Positions 9,291-17,223 of a DNA stretch of 64,000 bases are shown in pieces. The position numbers and the translations under genes are program-made. Positions within the stretch are counted from its first letter, which is position 1, and the number at the start of each line of letters is the position of its first letter. The notes under the pieces were generated by a model. It worked only from the letters and a program-made list of their open reading frames with translations, was not told the DNA's origin and made no database searches. Source of the stretch: Stutzerimonas azotifigens (lineage in GTDB: Bacteria > Pseudomonadota > Gammaproteobacteria > Pseudomonadales > Pseudomonadaceae); NCBI RefSeq assembly GCF_013522725.1, contig NZ_JAAMRF010000006.1, positions 62,001-126,000 on the forward strand, written 5' to 3'.

Positions 9291-10784
9291 CTATATCGCC
9301 GACAAGGTGCGGTACTCGTCCTGGGCATGCTGATCGGTCATGCCGCTGATGAAATCCTGCAGCATCCGGCAGCGGTGATAGAACTCCCATAGCCCCGCGT
9401 CCGACCCGTGCCCCTCCACCTCCTTGAGCGCCTCGTGATACGCCTTGACCTGCTGGCTCGGCAGGCGGCGGGCAAGCATCTGCAGATGCGGCTCGCGGCG
9501 GCAGCGGCCTTGCGTCAACTCGGCGAAGATCTCCGGCGAGACGCGCAGCAGCGGCGCGTAGAAATCCAGCAGGCCCTGCAGGATGCGATAGCCCTGCAGC
9601 TGCAGCGTATCGACTTCCGGATGGCAGAAGACCCGCTCCATTGCCACATCCTTGAAGGTCTGGACGATGGCATTGGGTAGGCTGTCATCTTCCATCAGGG
9701 CGCGGTCGAGAGTGCCCTCGTACACCGCCTCGATGTTGTCGATGAACTGCCGGGCCGCGTGCTGCACCAGCGGGTGGATCATGTTCACCCGCAACCAGAT
9801 GAAAAACTCGCTGACCTTGTTGATCGGCTCGTTCTGCGAACGCTTCAGCGCATACTGGACGAGTTCGCGAAAGGACTGCTGCTTGCCGGGAACGGGTTCG
9901 TCGGGCGACTTGTGCTCGGCGAACTTCTCGACCAGCAGGTGCGCCAGCTGCTCGATGCCGAGGATGCCCTTCTCCACCGAGTCCTCGATGTCGGCCAGGC
10001 AATAGGAAATGTCGTCCGCCGCCTCCATGATGTAGGCCACCGGGTGACGGGTCCCGTCCGGCATGCCTAGCGCCGCGCGCAGCTCGGTGATGAAGGCCTT
10101 CTCGCTCAGGTAAAAACCGGGCTTCTTGTTCAGGTAGGCGCTGGGGCTGCCCTTGTCCGGCTTGGGCAGGTAGGCCGGGCGCACGTATTTGATCAACCCG
10201 GCGGTCTGGGTATAGGTCAGGTTCAGCCTCAGCAGCTTCACCACCAGGCGAATGGCCTGGGCGTTGCCCTCGAAGCTCTTCAGGTCAGTGAGCATGCGCT
10301 GGCGCAGCTCGGGATCGCCCTGCCCTGGCGGCACAGCGGTGGCGAACAGCGAATCCAGCGCGGCGCCGAACCAGTCGCCAATGGCATATTCGCCGAAATG
10401 CCCGAACGGCGGATTGCCCACGTCATGCATCAGGCAGGCCATCTCCACCAGTGTCTCGAGCGCGCCATCGAGCCCGTCGAGGCCGAACCGCCCGGCGCGA
10501 TCGCCCAACTGCTTGTACAGCGTGCGCACGATGAAGCGCCCGGTCTGCTGGACTTCCAGCGAATGGGTCAACCGGCTGCGCACCGCGGCGTTGCGTTCGA
10601 GCGGAAAAACCTGGGTCTTCTGCTGTAGCCTGCGCACCGCGGCGGAGTTGATGATGCGGCCTCGATCGCTTTCGAGCTGGTCGATCAGCGCGCCGACGGC
10701 CCCCGCATCGAGCATGCCGGGGTCCGACTTGCCATGCGGTCGCTGGCGGGAGATTTTCTGTTTGAAATCGACGGGACCCTGCAT
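9291..10784 (-). CDS. dgt: deoxyguanosinetriphosphate triphosphohydrolase
   Basis: A 497-residue HD-domain dNTP triphosphohydrolase (dGTPase family) that removes triphosphate from deoxynucleotides. The metal-binding residues are visible: His74 in RLTHSLEVQQ, the HD pair at 120-121 in LMHDVGNPPFGHFGE, and a later acidic cluster, EAADDISY, near residue 265. Length matches the long E. coli-like Dgt class. Nothing in the neighbourhood adds regulatory information. It is divergent from the small gene at 10878. Confidence 0.9.
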   Translation of the reverse strand: MQGPVDFKQKISRQRPHGKSDPGMLDAGAVGALIDQLESDRGRIINSAAVRRLQQKTQVFPLERNAAVRSRLTHSLEVQQTGRFIVRTLYKQLGDRAGRFGLDGLDGALETLVEMACLMHDVGNPPFGHFGEYAIGDWFGAALDSLFATAVPPGQGDPELRQRMLTDLKSFEGNAQAIRLVVKLLRLNLTYTQTAGLIKYVRPAYLPKPDKGSPSAYLNKKPGFYLSEKAFITELRAALGMPDGTRHPVAYIMEAADDISYCLADIEDSVEKGILGIEQLAHLLVEKFAEHKSPDEPVPGKQQSFRELVQYALKRSQNEPINKVSEFFIWLRVNMIHPLVQHAARQFIDNIEAVYEGTLDRALMEDDSLPNAIVQTFKDVAMERVFCHPEVDTLQLQGYRILQGLLDFYAPLLRVSPEIFAELTQGRCRREPHLQMLARRLPSQQVKAYHEALKEVEGHGSDAGLWEFYHRCRMLQDFISGMTDQHAQDEYRTLSAI

Positions 10785-10877
10785 CGTTGCGCTCGCTGAC
10801 TATGTACCGAGCCCGCAGCCTAGCGCGGGTTGCCCATGCAACCAAGTACACCTCGCCCACCATCGACGGAGCGATCA

Positions 10878-11072
10878 ATGAACCGAGCCACCTTTCATCA
10901 GCAACAGGCCGAACGCGCCACGGCCGAAGCCCAGCGCCTGCTGGACCAGCGCGAAGCCATGGGCCCCCGTTGGCTCGCCTGGTTGGCGACGCAACTCTAC
11001 GGGCTGGGCCCGCCCGAGTTCGCCGCCATGGTCCGACGCGAACTGCAGCGGCTCACCGGGACGCCTGAATGA
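10878..11072 (+). CDS. hypothetical small protein, 64 aa
   Basis: A 64-residue Arg- and Ala-rich protein, probably helical, with the segment GPRWLAWLATQLYGLGPPEF near residues 29-48. I do not recognise a family. The ATG at 10878 has GGAG six bases upstream. Its stop overlaps the next start (ATGA), so it is translationally coupled to the MOSC-domain gene and probably belongs to the same transcript. Confidence 0.7.
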   Translation: MNRATFHQQQAERATAEAQRLLDQREAMGPRWLAWLATQLYGLGPPEFAAMVRRELQRLTGTPE

Positions 11073-11797
11073 GCGAACGGCTGGTAAGCTCGGGTTTTAC
11101 CCCTGGAGCCGATCCCGTGCACTGGCCATCGACCGGACCTTTCATCCTCGAACGGCCTCGATCGCTTCCCGGCGAGGGCAAGCTGTCGGCGATCGATAAA
11201 CGCATGGCCTTGGGCAGCGTATGGCTTGGGCATGACGGCCTGACGGGCGATCGGGTGGTCGACCGTCGTTATCATGGCGGCCCGGACCGCACCGTCTGCC
11301 ACTTCCCGGCGCAGCATTACGACAGGCTCGGCCGGCAGTTTCCCATGCTCGCCCGCTGCGCAATTCCGGCATTCGGCGAGAACCTCTCCACCCACGATCT
11401 GGACGAACAGGCGGTGTGTATCGGCGACCGCTTTCGCTGGGGCACTGCGGTCATCGAGATCAGCCAGCCCCGCGTGCCCTGCGTCAACCTCGATCGCCGT
11501 CACGCCGCGCCGGGCCTGGCGCGCGCGATGGCCCAGGTCGGACTGACCGGCTGGCTCTACCGGACCGGGATGGAAGGCGCGATAAATCCAGGGGATGGCC
11601 TCGAAATCATCGAACGACCGCTGCCGACGCTGACGGTCGCCTCGGTGTGGCGCGCCTACATGGACGAGAATGCTTCGCTCGCAACGCTTGCAGAACTGGC
11701 ACAGGCACCGCTGCTCGCGCGCCAGCTGCGCCAGGTGTTTCGCCAGCGACTGGATACTGCATGTGCCAGGCGTGATCAGACCCGCCTGTTCGACTAG
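11069..11797 (+). CDS. MOSC domain protein (YiiM-like)
   Basis: A 242-residue MOSC-domain protein. The domain is the sulfur-carrier C-terminal part of molybdenum-cofactor sulfurases, also found in proteins that handle hydroxylaminopurine or molybdopterin substrates. Features are [15 protein letters not shown] near residues 65-79, GENLST near 103-108 and the conserved cysteine Cys138 in PRVPCVNL. Architecture and length fit stand-alone YiiM-like proteins. It overlaps the preceding small gene by four bases and ends four bases inside the convergent nitronate monooxygenase gene. Confidence 0.85.
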   Translation: MSERLVSSGFTPGADPVHWPSTGPFILERPRSLPGEGKLSAIDKRMALGSVWLGHDGLTGDRVVDRRYHGGPDRTVCHFPAQHYDRLGRQFPMLARCAIPAFGENLSTHDLDEQAVCIGDRFRWGTAVIEISQPRVPCVNLDRRHAAPGLARAMAQVGLTGWLYRTGMEGAINPGDGLEIIERPLPTLTVASVWRAYMDENASLATLAELAQAPLLARQLRQVFRQRLDTACARRDQTRLFD

Positions 11798-12843
11798 GCC
11801 ATCTCCTCGCGCAACCGACGCAACAACTCAGCCGCCGGCAGTTCACGTGCGAGGGGCGCGCCCTGCCCGGCCCACTGCGCGGCGAATTGGTGGCTGCCGC
11901 CCGTGCTGGCCGCGGCATGCAGCGCTTTGGCCGCGTCATAGGCGATGGGGTAATCCGGTAACGTCGGAGCACCGGGACCACCGATTTCTTGGTACATACG
12001 GTTGGGCAGGCCACGGGCAGGCCGCCCGGATATGTTCGATGTGATCTGCGTATGGGCTGCGCGCTCGCTCTTGAGCGCGTCACGGTAGGCCGCATTGGCT
12101 GCCGATTCCGGACAGAGAATAAAGGCCGTGCCCAACTGAACGCCGGACGCACCCAGCGCCAGGGCGGCCTTGATGCCCTGCCCATCCATGATGCCACCGG
12201 CGGCCAGGATCGGCAGGCGTGTCCGGGTGGCGAGCAGGCGTACCAGGGCAAAAGTGCCGATGCCGGCGTCGAGGGAAGTGTCGTCGAACACGCCACGATG
12301 CCCTCCCGCCTCGATGCCCTGGGCGACGATCCCATCGATATCGGCCCGTTCGATCTGCTCGGCCTCCTGGAGCGTAGTGGCACAGGCAAGCAAGCGAATT
12401 CCCGCAGACTTCAGTGCCTCGATAAAGGCGGTAGGGGGCAAACCAAAGTGAAAACTGACAACGGCTGGCCTCTCCTCCAGGAGCATGGCCAGCATCGCCT
12501 CGTCCTCGACGAAGCTTCGGTAGATCTCACGCAGGTCATCAGGTGGCGCCGCGCCGAATTCGGCGAACCAGGGCTTCAGATAGGTTAACCAGGCGGCCTC
12601 ACGGTCGCCTTCGGCGCGCGCCGGACGGTGACAGAAGAGATTGACGTTGAATGGCTTGTCGGTCAGCCCCCGCGTCTCCCGGATCATCGCCCGTGCCTGC
12701 TCTATGGTGCTGGCCCCCACGCCTATCGAGCCGAGCCCACCCGCCTCGCTGACCGCAGCGGCCAGCCTGGGTGTGGACACGCCCACCATTGGCGCCTGGA
12801 CGATGGGAGTATCGATGCCAAGTAACTTCACGAGCGTGACCAC
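11794..12843 (-). CDS. nitronate monooxygenase family flavoprotein
   Basis: A 349-residue FMN-dependent TIM-barrel enzyme of the nitronate monooxygenase (2-nitropropane dioxygenase) family, which oxidises alkyl nitronates such as propionate 3-nitronate. Seen motifs are [10 protein letters not shown] at the start, GGLGSIG, the central [10 protein letters not shown] with the proposed catalytic His, and [11 protein letters not shown] with [11 protein letters not shown] for FMN phosphate binding. I place the start at the GTG at 12843, since GAGGAG lies six bases upstream and the family N-terminus begins there; the 17 extra codons upstream look untranslated. It may stand alone. Confidence 0.85.
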   Translation of the reverse strand: MVTLVKLLGIDTPIVQAPMVGVSTPRLAAAVSEAGGLGSIGVGASTIEQARAMIRETRGLTDKPFNVNLFCHRPARAEGDREAAWLTYLKPWFAEFGAAPPDDLREIYRSFVEDEAMLAMLLEERPAVVSFHFGLPPTAFIEALKSAGIRLLACATTLQEAEQIERADIDGIVAQGIEAGGHRGVFDDTSLDAGIGTFALVRLLATRTRLPILAAGGIMDGQGIKAALALGASGVQLGTAFILCPESAANAAYRDALKSERAAHTQITSNISGRPARGLPNRMYQEIGGPGAPTLPDYPIAYDAAKALHAAASTGGSHQFAAQWAGQGAPLARELPAAELLRRLREEMA

Positions 12844-12988
12844 AAATGTCTCCTCGAACCAATTCCTGGCGAGCAGCTTATCTCGGTTGCCCAACGAACA
12901 CGACAGAACCGCGACACGATATCCACGCTGGCGAACTCACGGCGGTCACTTGCAACCGAGACGACGGACATAACTTTCTGACACAAAT

Positions 12989-13016
12989 AATAACGGCGCC
13001 CGTAGGCGCCGTTATT
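12989..13016. terminator. bidirectional terminator
   Basis: A perfect twelve-base stem, AATAACGGCGCC / GGCGCCGTTATT, with loop CGTA, placed 15 bases after the stop of the outer-membrane protein gene. T-rich bases follow on the minus strand. Confidence 0.8.
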
Positions 13017-13030
13017 CAACCGATCATAAC

Positions 13031-13546
13031 TTAGAAGTTATAGCCTATACCCACGCTATAGAAGAACGCCCCATCGTCATAACGGTCACGCGCATCGCTG
13101 CCGCTCTTGAACAGGAACTGATATTCCGCCATTGCGGTAATGAAGGTCTTTTCCTGAACCCAATACTTGATACCAACTTCGGGACCGGCCATGAAGGTGT
13201 CGTCGACACCCTCACCGTAAACGCCACCGCCACTTACCCCTATGAACGGGCGGGCCGGGCCGGTTCCGAAATGATAATCGTAGAACACCCGAGTGGAGCC
13301 ATCGAACTTGACGCTCTCGCCCTCGGTATCGCGTGCGTTGATGGTCTGGCGAACACCCCACATGGAGGAGTCATCCAGATATCGACCCCAACTGCCCTGG
13401 ACCGACAGAATGGTATCGTCGAAGTCCTTGTCACTACTGCCCGCACCACTAAGCGTAACTTCTTGATCTCCCGCTACCGGAACCGCAAGTGCGGCCACAG
13501 GGAACATCGCGGCGACTAACAGGGATGATTTGAAAAGTCGGTTCAT
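13031..13546 (-). CDS. small outer-membrane beta-barrel protein
   Basis: A 171-residue exported protein. Residues 1-21 form a signal peptide (basic MNRLFK, hydrophobic core, cleavage after AALA). The rest alternates polar and hydrophobic residues with many Gly and aromatic positions, and ends in GIGYNF with a terminal Phe, the usual BAM recognition signal. It looks like an OmpW/OmpA-like eight-strand barrel or acid-shock type porin. The function is unknown. I chose the ATG at 13546 because the signal peptide starts there; the longer frame upstream has no such feature. It has its own terminator. Confidence 0.75.
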   Translation of the reverse strand: MNRLFKSSLLVAAMFPVAALAVPVAGDQEVTLSGAGSSDKDFDDTILSVQGSWGRYLDDSSMWGVRQTINARDTEGESVKFDGSTRVFYDYHFGTGPARPFIGVSGGGVYGEGVDDTFMAGPEVGIKYWVQEKTFITAMAEYQFLFKSGSDARDRYDDGAFFYSVGIGYNF

Positions 13547-13765
13547 GGCTCTGCCTCTTGTTCTGTCGTGGGGGAACGCAGATACGGTAATCGCACAGCG
13601 TACACAAAGGACAAAGAGTGCAAGTAAGCGTTCACCCGCAATTGAGAAAAGGCGATAACAGGTAACTAACAAGCGCAAGCGGCAACAAGCGAAACGTCAG
13701 GCTTACATTGAACTGGGCATGACTGTCATATCAGCTGACATAACTTCTGGCGATAAAAAGGCAAC

Positions 13766-13791
13766 GGAGGGGCCAGCGAACTGGCCCCTAT
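13766..13791 (-). terminator. rho-independent terminator of the symporter gene
   Basis: A stem GGGGCCAG / CTGGCCCC with loop CGAA, nine bases after the symporter stop on the minus strand, followed a few bases later by a run of five T. Confidence 0.7.
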
Positions 13792-13796
13792 TGCAG

Positions 13797-15731
13797 TCAG
13801 GCTCGATTAGCCGCGCTGGAAGGTTTCATAAGGGGTTCGTCTTCGGGAACCACATCGAAATCGCGGCGCAGCGCGATACGCAACCAGATGGGAACCAACA
13901 GCAAACCGATCGCAATGCAGACCCAACTGAGCACGGCGCTGCCTTCCGGGGGAGGAAACATCAACCGTCCTACACCGACCAATAGCGAATACAGCGAAAT
14001 TGCCGTCGTCGCCACCGCCATCAGCCGCACGCCGAGTGCCTTGACCGACGCGCTGCTGCTCGTTCCGCACAGGGATGCGGCCCGTGGCCAGAAGCCCAGC
14101 GGTCGAACCCGCTCGTAGAAGCGCTTGAGCGTCGAGTCATCCGTTTCCGGGGTAATAAAGGTCACCAGAATCGCAACGCTGGTCGTGACCAGGGCCATGA
14201 TGCCCAGGCGAATCCATTCGCCATCCGGATCGGTACCGAGGAAGTAGAGCAGCAAGGGGGCCGTGATCAGCGAGGCGCCCATCGCTGCGAGCTCCGAGTA
14301 CAGGTTGATCCGCTCCCACAGCCAGCGCAGCACCAGCACCGAGCCCATTCCCGCTCCGAACAGCAGCGAAATGAACCACGCGGTCTGGATCGACCCCAGG
14401 TTGGCCATGATGATCATCGCGATCACCAGGATGAGCACGTTGGACAGCCGCGCCACCAGGACCAGCTCGCGATCCTTGGGCTTGCGCTTGAGCAGGTGGG
14501 GCGCGATCACCCCACCGTAAACATCGTTGCTCCAGTAGGACGCGCCCCAGTTGAGGTGGGTGTCCACCGTAGAGGCGAGTGCCGCGAGCAGACCGACCAG
14601 CATCAGGCCACGAATACCCGGTGGCAGCAGGTCCTCGATGCCCTGGACGAACAGCGCCTCGCGGCCGGCAGTGAAGCCCTCCCCGGACATGTCGCCGGTC
14701 GAGAAGGGATAGAGCACCAAGAGTCCGATGGCGATGGCGAGCCAGAACAGGCTGCGCAGGAAGATCTGCAACCAGGTGAAGACCAAACCGGCGATGCGCG
14801 CCTCGCGGTCGTTGGTACAGGCCATACTTCGCTGCGCCAGGTAGCCGGTGCCATCAGAATTCATCTGGAAGAACCATTGCAAGCCGATGATCACCAGAAA
14901 AGGCATCAGCGCCTCGCCAGCGCTCGAAGGCGGTGCAAAGGACAGCATCTTGCTCGCCTGCTCGATGCCATACAGCTCGACGATGCGATCGGTCAATCCA
15001 CCCAACCCGCCAGCCGCATCGACGACGAACCAGGCGTAGGCCAGAGTACCGAGCATCGCGAGGCTGAATTGCACCACGTCGGTCTGAATCACCGCGCGCA
15101 AGCCGCCCGTAATCGAATACATCGCCGTGAATATCAGGATGGTGAGAATGGAGATGAGGTTGTTGGCGCTCATCATCGCCGGGTCCAGTCCGGTGATACT
15201 TTCGCCCAGTTGCAAGCCGATGGCCTGAACGAAGCCGACGATGGGATCGTAGATGCCCGATGGCAGCCAGTCATGCCAGGGCAGGAAGACCTCGGCGATT
15301 CGAATGGCGGCAACCAGCACCATCGCCAGCACCACACAGTTGATCACCGTGCCGTAATAAATGGCCTTGAGCAGGCGCAGCGGCGTTACACCCCGGCCGC
15401 TGTATCGAACCCGAGTCAGCTCTGCATCGGTCAGCACCCCTGCGCGCCGCCATCCCACAGCGAAGACGAAGGCCAGCAACAGGAAGGCCAGCCCGTATAT
15501 CCACAAGCGCCAAAGCGCGAAAACCCCCGCCGTCGCGACCAGCCCGGTGACCAGCAGCGGCGTGTCGGCAGCGAATTGGGTGGCTGCCATGGAAAAGCCG
15601 GCTTTCCAGCCCTTGATACTGTTGCCGGCTAAAAAGTATTCGTTGAGACTCTGAGACGCCTTGCTTCGCGCTCGCAGGCCGGCACTGAGGCCGTAGATAA
15701 TGAAAGCCGCCACGATCAGTAGGTCCAACAT
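13797..15731 (-). CDS. sodium/solute symporter (SSS family)
   Basis: A 644-residue inner-membrane transporter of the sodium:solute symporter family. It has about fourteen hydrophobic helices and the family hallmark pattern around SLNEYFLAGNSIKGWKAGFS at residues 27-46, where the first helices begin. The protein is longer than PutP and has an extended C-terminal part with two additional helices. Substrate cannot be deduced. I chose the ATG at 15731 since AGGA lies about eight bases upstream and helix 1 begins immediately; the frame to 15794 would add a non-conserved leader. It is divergent from the GNAT gene. Confidence 0.85.
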   Translation of the reverse strand: MLDLLIVAAFIIYGLSAGLRARSKASQSLNEYFLAGNSIKGWKAGFSMAATQFAADTPLLVTGLVATAGVFALWRLWIYGLAFLLLAFVFAVGWRRAGVLTDAELTRVRYSGRGVTPLRLLKAIYYGTVINCVVLAMVLVAAIRIAEVFLPWHDWLPSGIYDPIVGFVQAIGLQLGESITGLDPAMMSANNLISILTILIFTAMYSITGGLRAVIQTDVVQFSLAMLGTLAYAWFVVDAAGGLGGLTDRIVELYGIEQASKMLSFAPPSSAGEALMPFLVIIGLQWFFQMNSDGTGYLAQRSMACTNDREARIAGLVFTWLQIFLRSLFWLAIAIGLLVLYPFSTGDMSGEGFTAGREALFVQGIEDLLPPGIRGLMLVGLLAALASTVDTHLNWGASYWSNDVYGGVIAPHLLKRKPKDRELVLVARLSNVLILVIAMIIMANLGSIQTAWFISLLFGAGMGSVLVLRWLWERINLYSELAAMGASLITAPLLLYFLGTDPDGEWIRLGIMALVTTSVAILVTFITPETDDSTLKRFYERVRPLGFWPRAASLCGTSSSASVKALGVRLMAVATTAISLYSLLVGVGRLMFPPPEGSAVLSWVCIAIGLLLVPIWLRIALRRDFDVVPEDEPLMKPSSAANRA

Positions 15732-15870
15732 GTTGTTATTCCTGTCGTTGGAAAGACTCGTTCTTGAGAGCGCGCAAGCTCCTAAAAAATGCATGGACCT
15801 GATAGACGGTCAATAAATTGGCAGCTCGCCGCGTTCGTACTCCTTATTCGTTATAGCCAGTCTGCCGACA

Positions 15871-16341
15871 TTGCGTTCGCCGATCAGCGCTTCCCGTGAC
15901 CACTTTGCCTTGGAAACACCTGTGGGCCCGATCCAGTACCTGCCCCTTTCTCCGCTGCAGCGCCCCTTGCTGGACAAGTTCTATCGCACCCAGCGCAGCG
16001 CCATGCGCACCCCGGCGCAGGCCGCCCTATGGGTGGCCCGAACGCCGGACATCGTCGCAGGCCTATGTTTGTCTGCCGTCGAGGATGGCCATTGGTTGAC
16101 GGGCCTGCTGGTGGCCGAAACGCACCGTCGGGCAGGCATTGCGAGCGCACTGATGTCCCGAGCAGCGGAATCGGTCGAAGGGAATTTGTGGCTGTTCTGC
16201 CACCCGAACCTGAGCGCCTTTTATGTAAGGCACGGCTTTGCGAATTGCACGCAACTGCCAGATTCTTTGGCCAACCGGCTCGAGCGCTACAGCCGCCACA
16301 AGAAGCTGATAGCGCTGGTTCGGCCGCAACCACACCATTGA
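15871..16341 (+). CDS. GNAT-family N-acetyltransferase
   Basis: A 156-residue acetyltransferase of the GNAT fold. The acetyl-CoA-binding motif A is seen as LLVAETHRRAGIASALM near residues 78-94, and the terminal strand region LSAFYVRHGFANC near 114-126 is typical. The target is unknown. The start is uncertain: a TTG at 15871 opens the frame and a GTG at about 15922 is an alternative. It is divergent from the symporter gene, with about 140 bases between them. Confidence 0.75.
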   Translation: MRSPISASRDHFALETPVGPIQYLPLSPLQRPLLDKFYRTQRSAMRTPAQAALWVARTPDIVAGLCLSAVEDGHWLTGLLVAETHRRAGIASALMSRAAESVEGNLWLFCHPNLSAFYVRHGFANCTQLPDSLANRLERYSRHKKLIALVRPQPHH

Positions 16342-16531
16342 CTCGCCTTAGCGAGCGCCATGGGATCGGAGCAGACAGACGAGACCGTCTTTTTGCAATC
16401 GAGCCAGCACATATGCCGAAGATGGGCGCTGAGCCAGCCCGAGGTCATTCCTGCTCGTCTACGACCAGGGGCAACCCTAAGGCGCTTCGCCGCCGTAGCG
16501 ACTTCAACGGTGAAGCGCTATCGAGGCGTTT

Positions 16532-16669
16532 TCAAGGTGAAATGGGATCGCTGGCGGGAAAGGTCTCTTCCAGCGCTTCGTCCAACTGATCCTCGTCGGC
16601 ATCCGTAGGGCTGCGTTTGATAGGATCTTCGTCCGGCACCGGTTGCCGCTGTTTATCGTCACCGCTCAT
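16532..16669 (-). CDS. 45-residue acidic microprotein with EETFPASDP motif
   Basis: A small gene read directly from the sequence: 45 codons from ATG at 16669 to TGA, with AGGAG eight bases upstream. The product is very acidic (many Asp and Glu) and ends with LDEALEETFPASDPISP. The EETFPASDP string is a motif I have seen in short proteobacterial proteins of unknown function, sometimes as an N-terminal tag. It is probably intrinsically disordered apart from one helix. It lies just downstream of the rsmZ terminator on the same strand, so it has its own promoter or depends on read-through. No function is proposed. Confidence 0.75.
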   Translation of the reverse strand: MSGDDKQRQPVPDEDPIKRSPTDADEDQLDEALEETFPASDPISP

Positions 16670-16740
16670 GGCCGTACTCCTGCAAATTGAACACCTCCAT
16701 TAGGCTACGACGCGCAAAGAGGGTTCGCTTTCGTGCAGGC

Positions 16741-16770
16741 AAAAAAAGGGGCGGGGTTTGAGCCCCGCCC
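16741..16770 (-). terminator. rho-independent terminator of rsmZ
   Basis: A perfect eight-base stem, GGGCGGGG / CCCCGCCC, with a six-base loop, followed on the minus strand by seven T. It ends the small RNA gene upstream and is the strongest terminator in the region. Confidence 0.9.
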
Positions 16771-16877
16771 TCTTTAGTCCTTTTCCCTTATTTCCTGCTC
16801 ATCATCCTGATGAATCATGCCCTTGATTGTTCCTGACCCCCTTCCGTGGCGGCCTGTGCTTGTCCCTAAGCACAGGT
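16741..16877 (-). ncRNA. rsmZ: RsmZ-type regulatory small RNA
   Basis: A transcript of about 137 nt that titrates RsmA/CsrA-family translational repressors. Reading the minus strand there are seven GGA motifs: one in the loop of a perfect nine-base-pair hairpin (CCTGTGCTT, loop AGGGAC, AAGCACAGG) at the 5' end, then in CACGGAAG, CAGGAACA, CAGGATGA, CAGGAAAT, AGGGAAAA and AAGGACTA, mostly in unpaired A-rich context. It ends at a strong terminator. RsmZ of pseudomonads lies next to rpoS and needs a GacA site, and both are true here. The start is placed about six bases after a -10 box and could be off by a few bases. Confidence 0.9.
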
Positions 16878-16880
16878 GCG

Positions 16881-16908
16881 ATAGTAAGGATCTGGGTGAC
16901 CACGGCAA
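16881..16908 (-). promoter_or_regulatory. rsmZ core promoter
   Basis: On the minus strand TTGCCG (-35), a 16-base spacer and TACTAT (-10), directly upstream of the first rsmZ hairpin. An unusually A+T-rich linker separates it from the GacA site, as known for rsm promoters, where IHF or MvaT bind. Confidence 0.65.
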
Positions 16909-17033
16909 CCACGAAAAAATCCCGACATCACCGTTATAAATGTATGCCTATAAATAATTTTGTATTTAAAAACAGTTAGTTACGAACCAATAAGAGAGCA
17001 AAACCTACTGCGGATGGATAAATTTCGAGCTTA

Positions 17034-17064
17034 GCTTACAGATCTTGTAAGCGAATGCTTACAA
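17034..17064 (-). promoter_or_regulatory. GacA upstream activating sequence of rsmZ
   Basis: A perfect palindrome, TTGTAAGC-GAAT-GCTTACAA, at 17045-17064, which fits the GacA consensus TGTAAG-N6-CTTACA. It lies about 170-190 bases upstream of the rsmZ start, the classical distance. A further half-site GCTTACA at 17034-17040 forms a second overlapping palindrome with the central TGTAAGC, so three half-sites lie in a row. Confidence 0.9.
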
Positions 17065-17116
17065 GGCGCGGGGTAAAGCGTCGTTTCGCTGAGAAGGATG
17101 GAGGGGGGAAGCGAAA

Positions 17117-17186
17117 GCGGAAAGCGGAAAGCGGAAAGCGGAAAGCGGAAAGCGGAAAGCGGAAAGCGGAAAGCGGAAAGCGGAAA
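17117..17186. repeat. ten tandem copies of the heptamer GCGGAAA
   Basis: Ten perfect direct copies of GCGGAAA, preceded by a degenerate copy (GCGAAA at 17111). They lie just after the rpoS terminator-like hairpin and 53 bases outside the GacA site. Perfect short repeats of this kind change copy number by slippage. No protein-coding frame is believed to use them. Confidence 0.95.
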
Positions 17187-17190
17187 CCAT

Positions 17191-17213
17191 GCCCGGCAAC
17201 GACAAGACCGGGC
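17191..17213 (-). terminator. hairpin after rpoS
   Basis: A six-base stem, GCCCGG / CCGGGC, with an eleven-base loop, eleven bases after the rpoS stop. On the minus strand it is followed by pyrimidine-rich TTTCCGC repeats instead of a T run, so termination may be partial. Confidence 0.5.
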
Positions 17214-17223
17214 AAGGATAGGC

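Noticed and set aside
12967..13751. Short direct repeats GACATAACTT (12967-12976 and 13737-13746) on both sides of the outer-membrane protein gene
   Set aside because: Only ten bases match exactly; no integrase, tRNA or inverted ends accompany them, so insertion is not supported.
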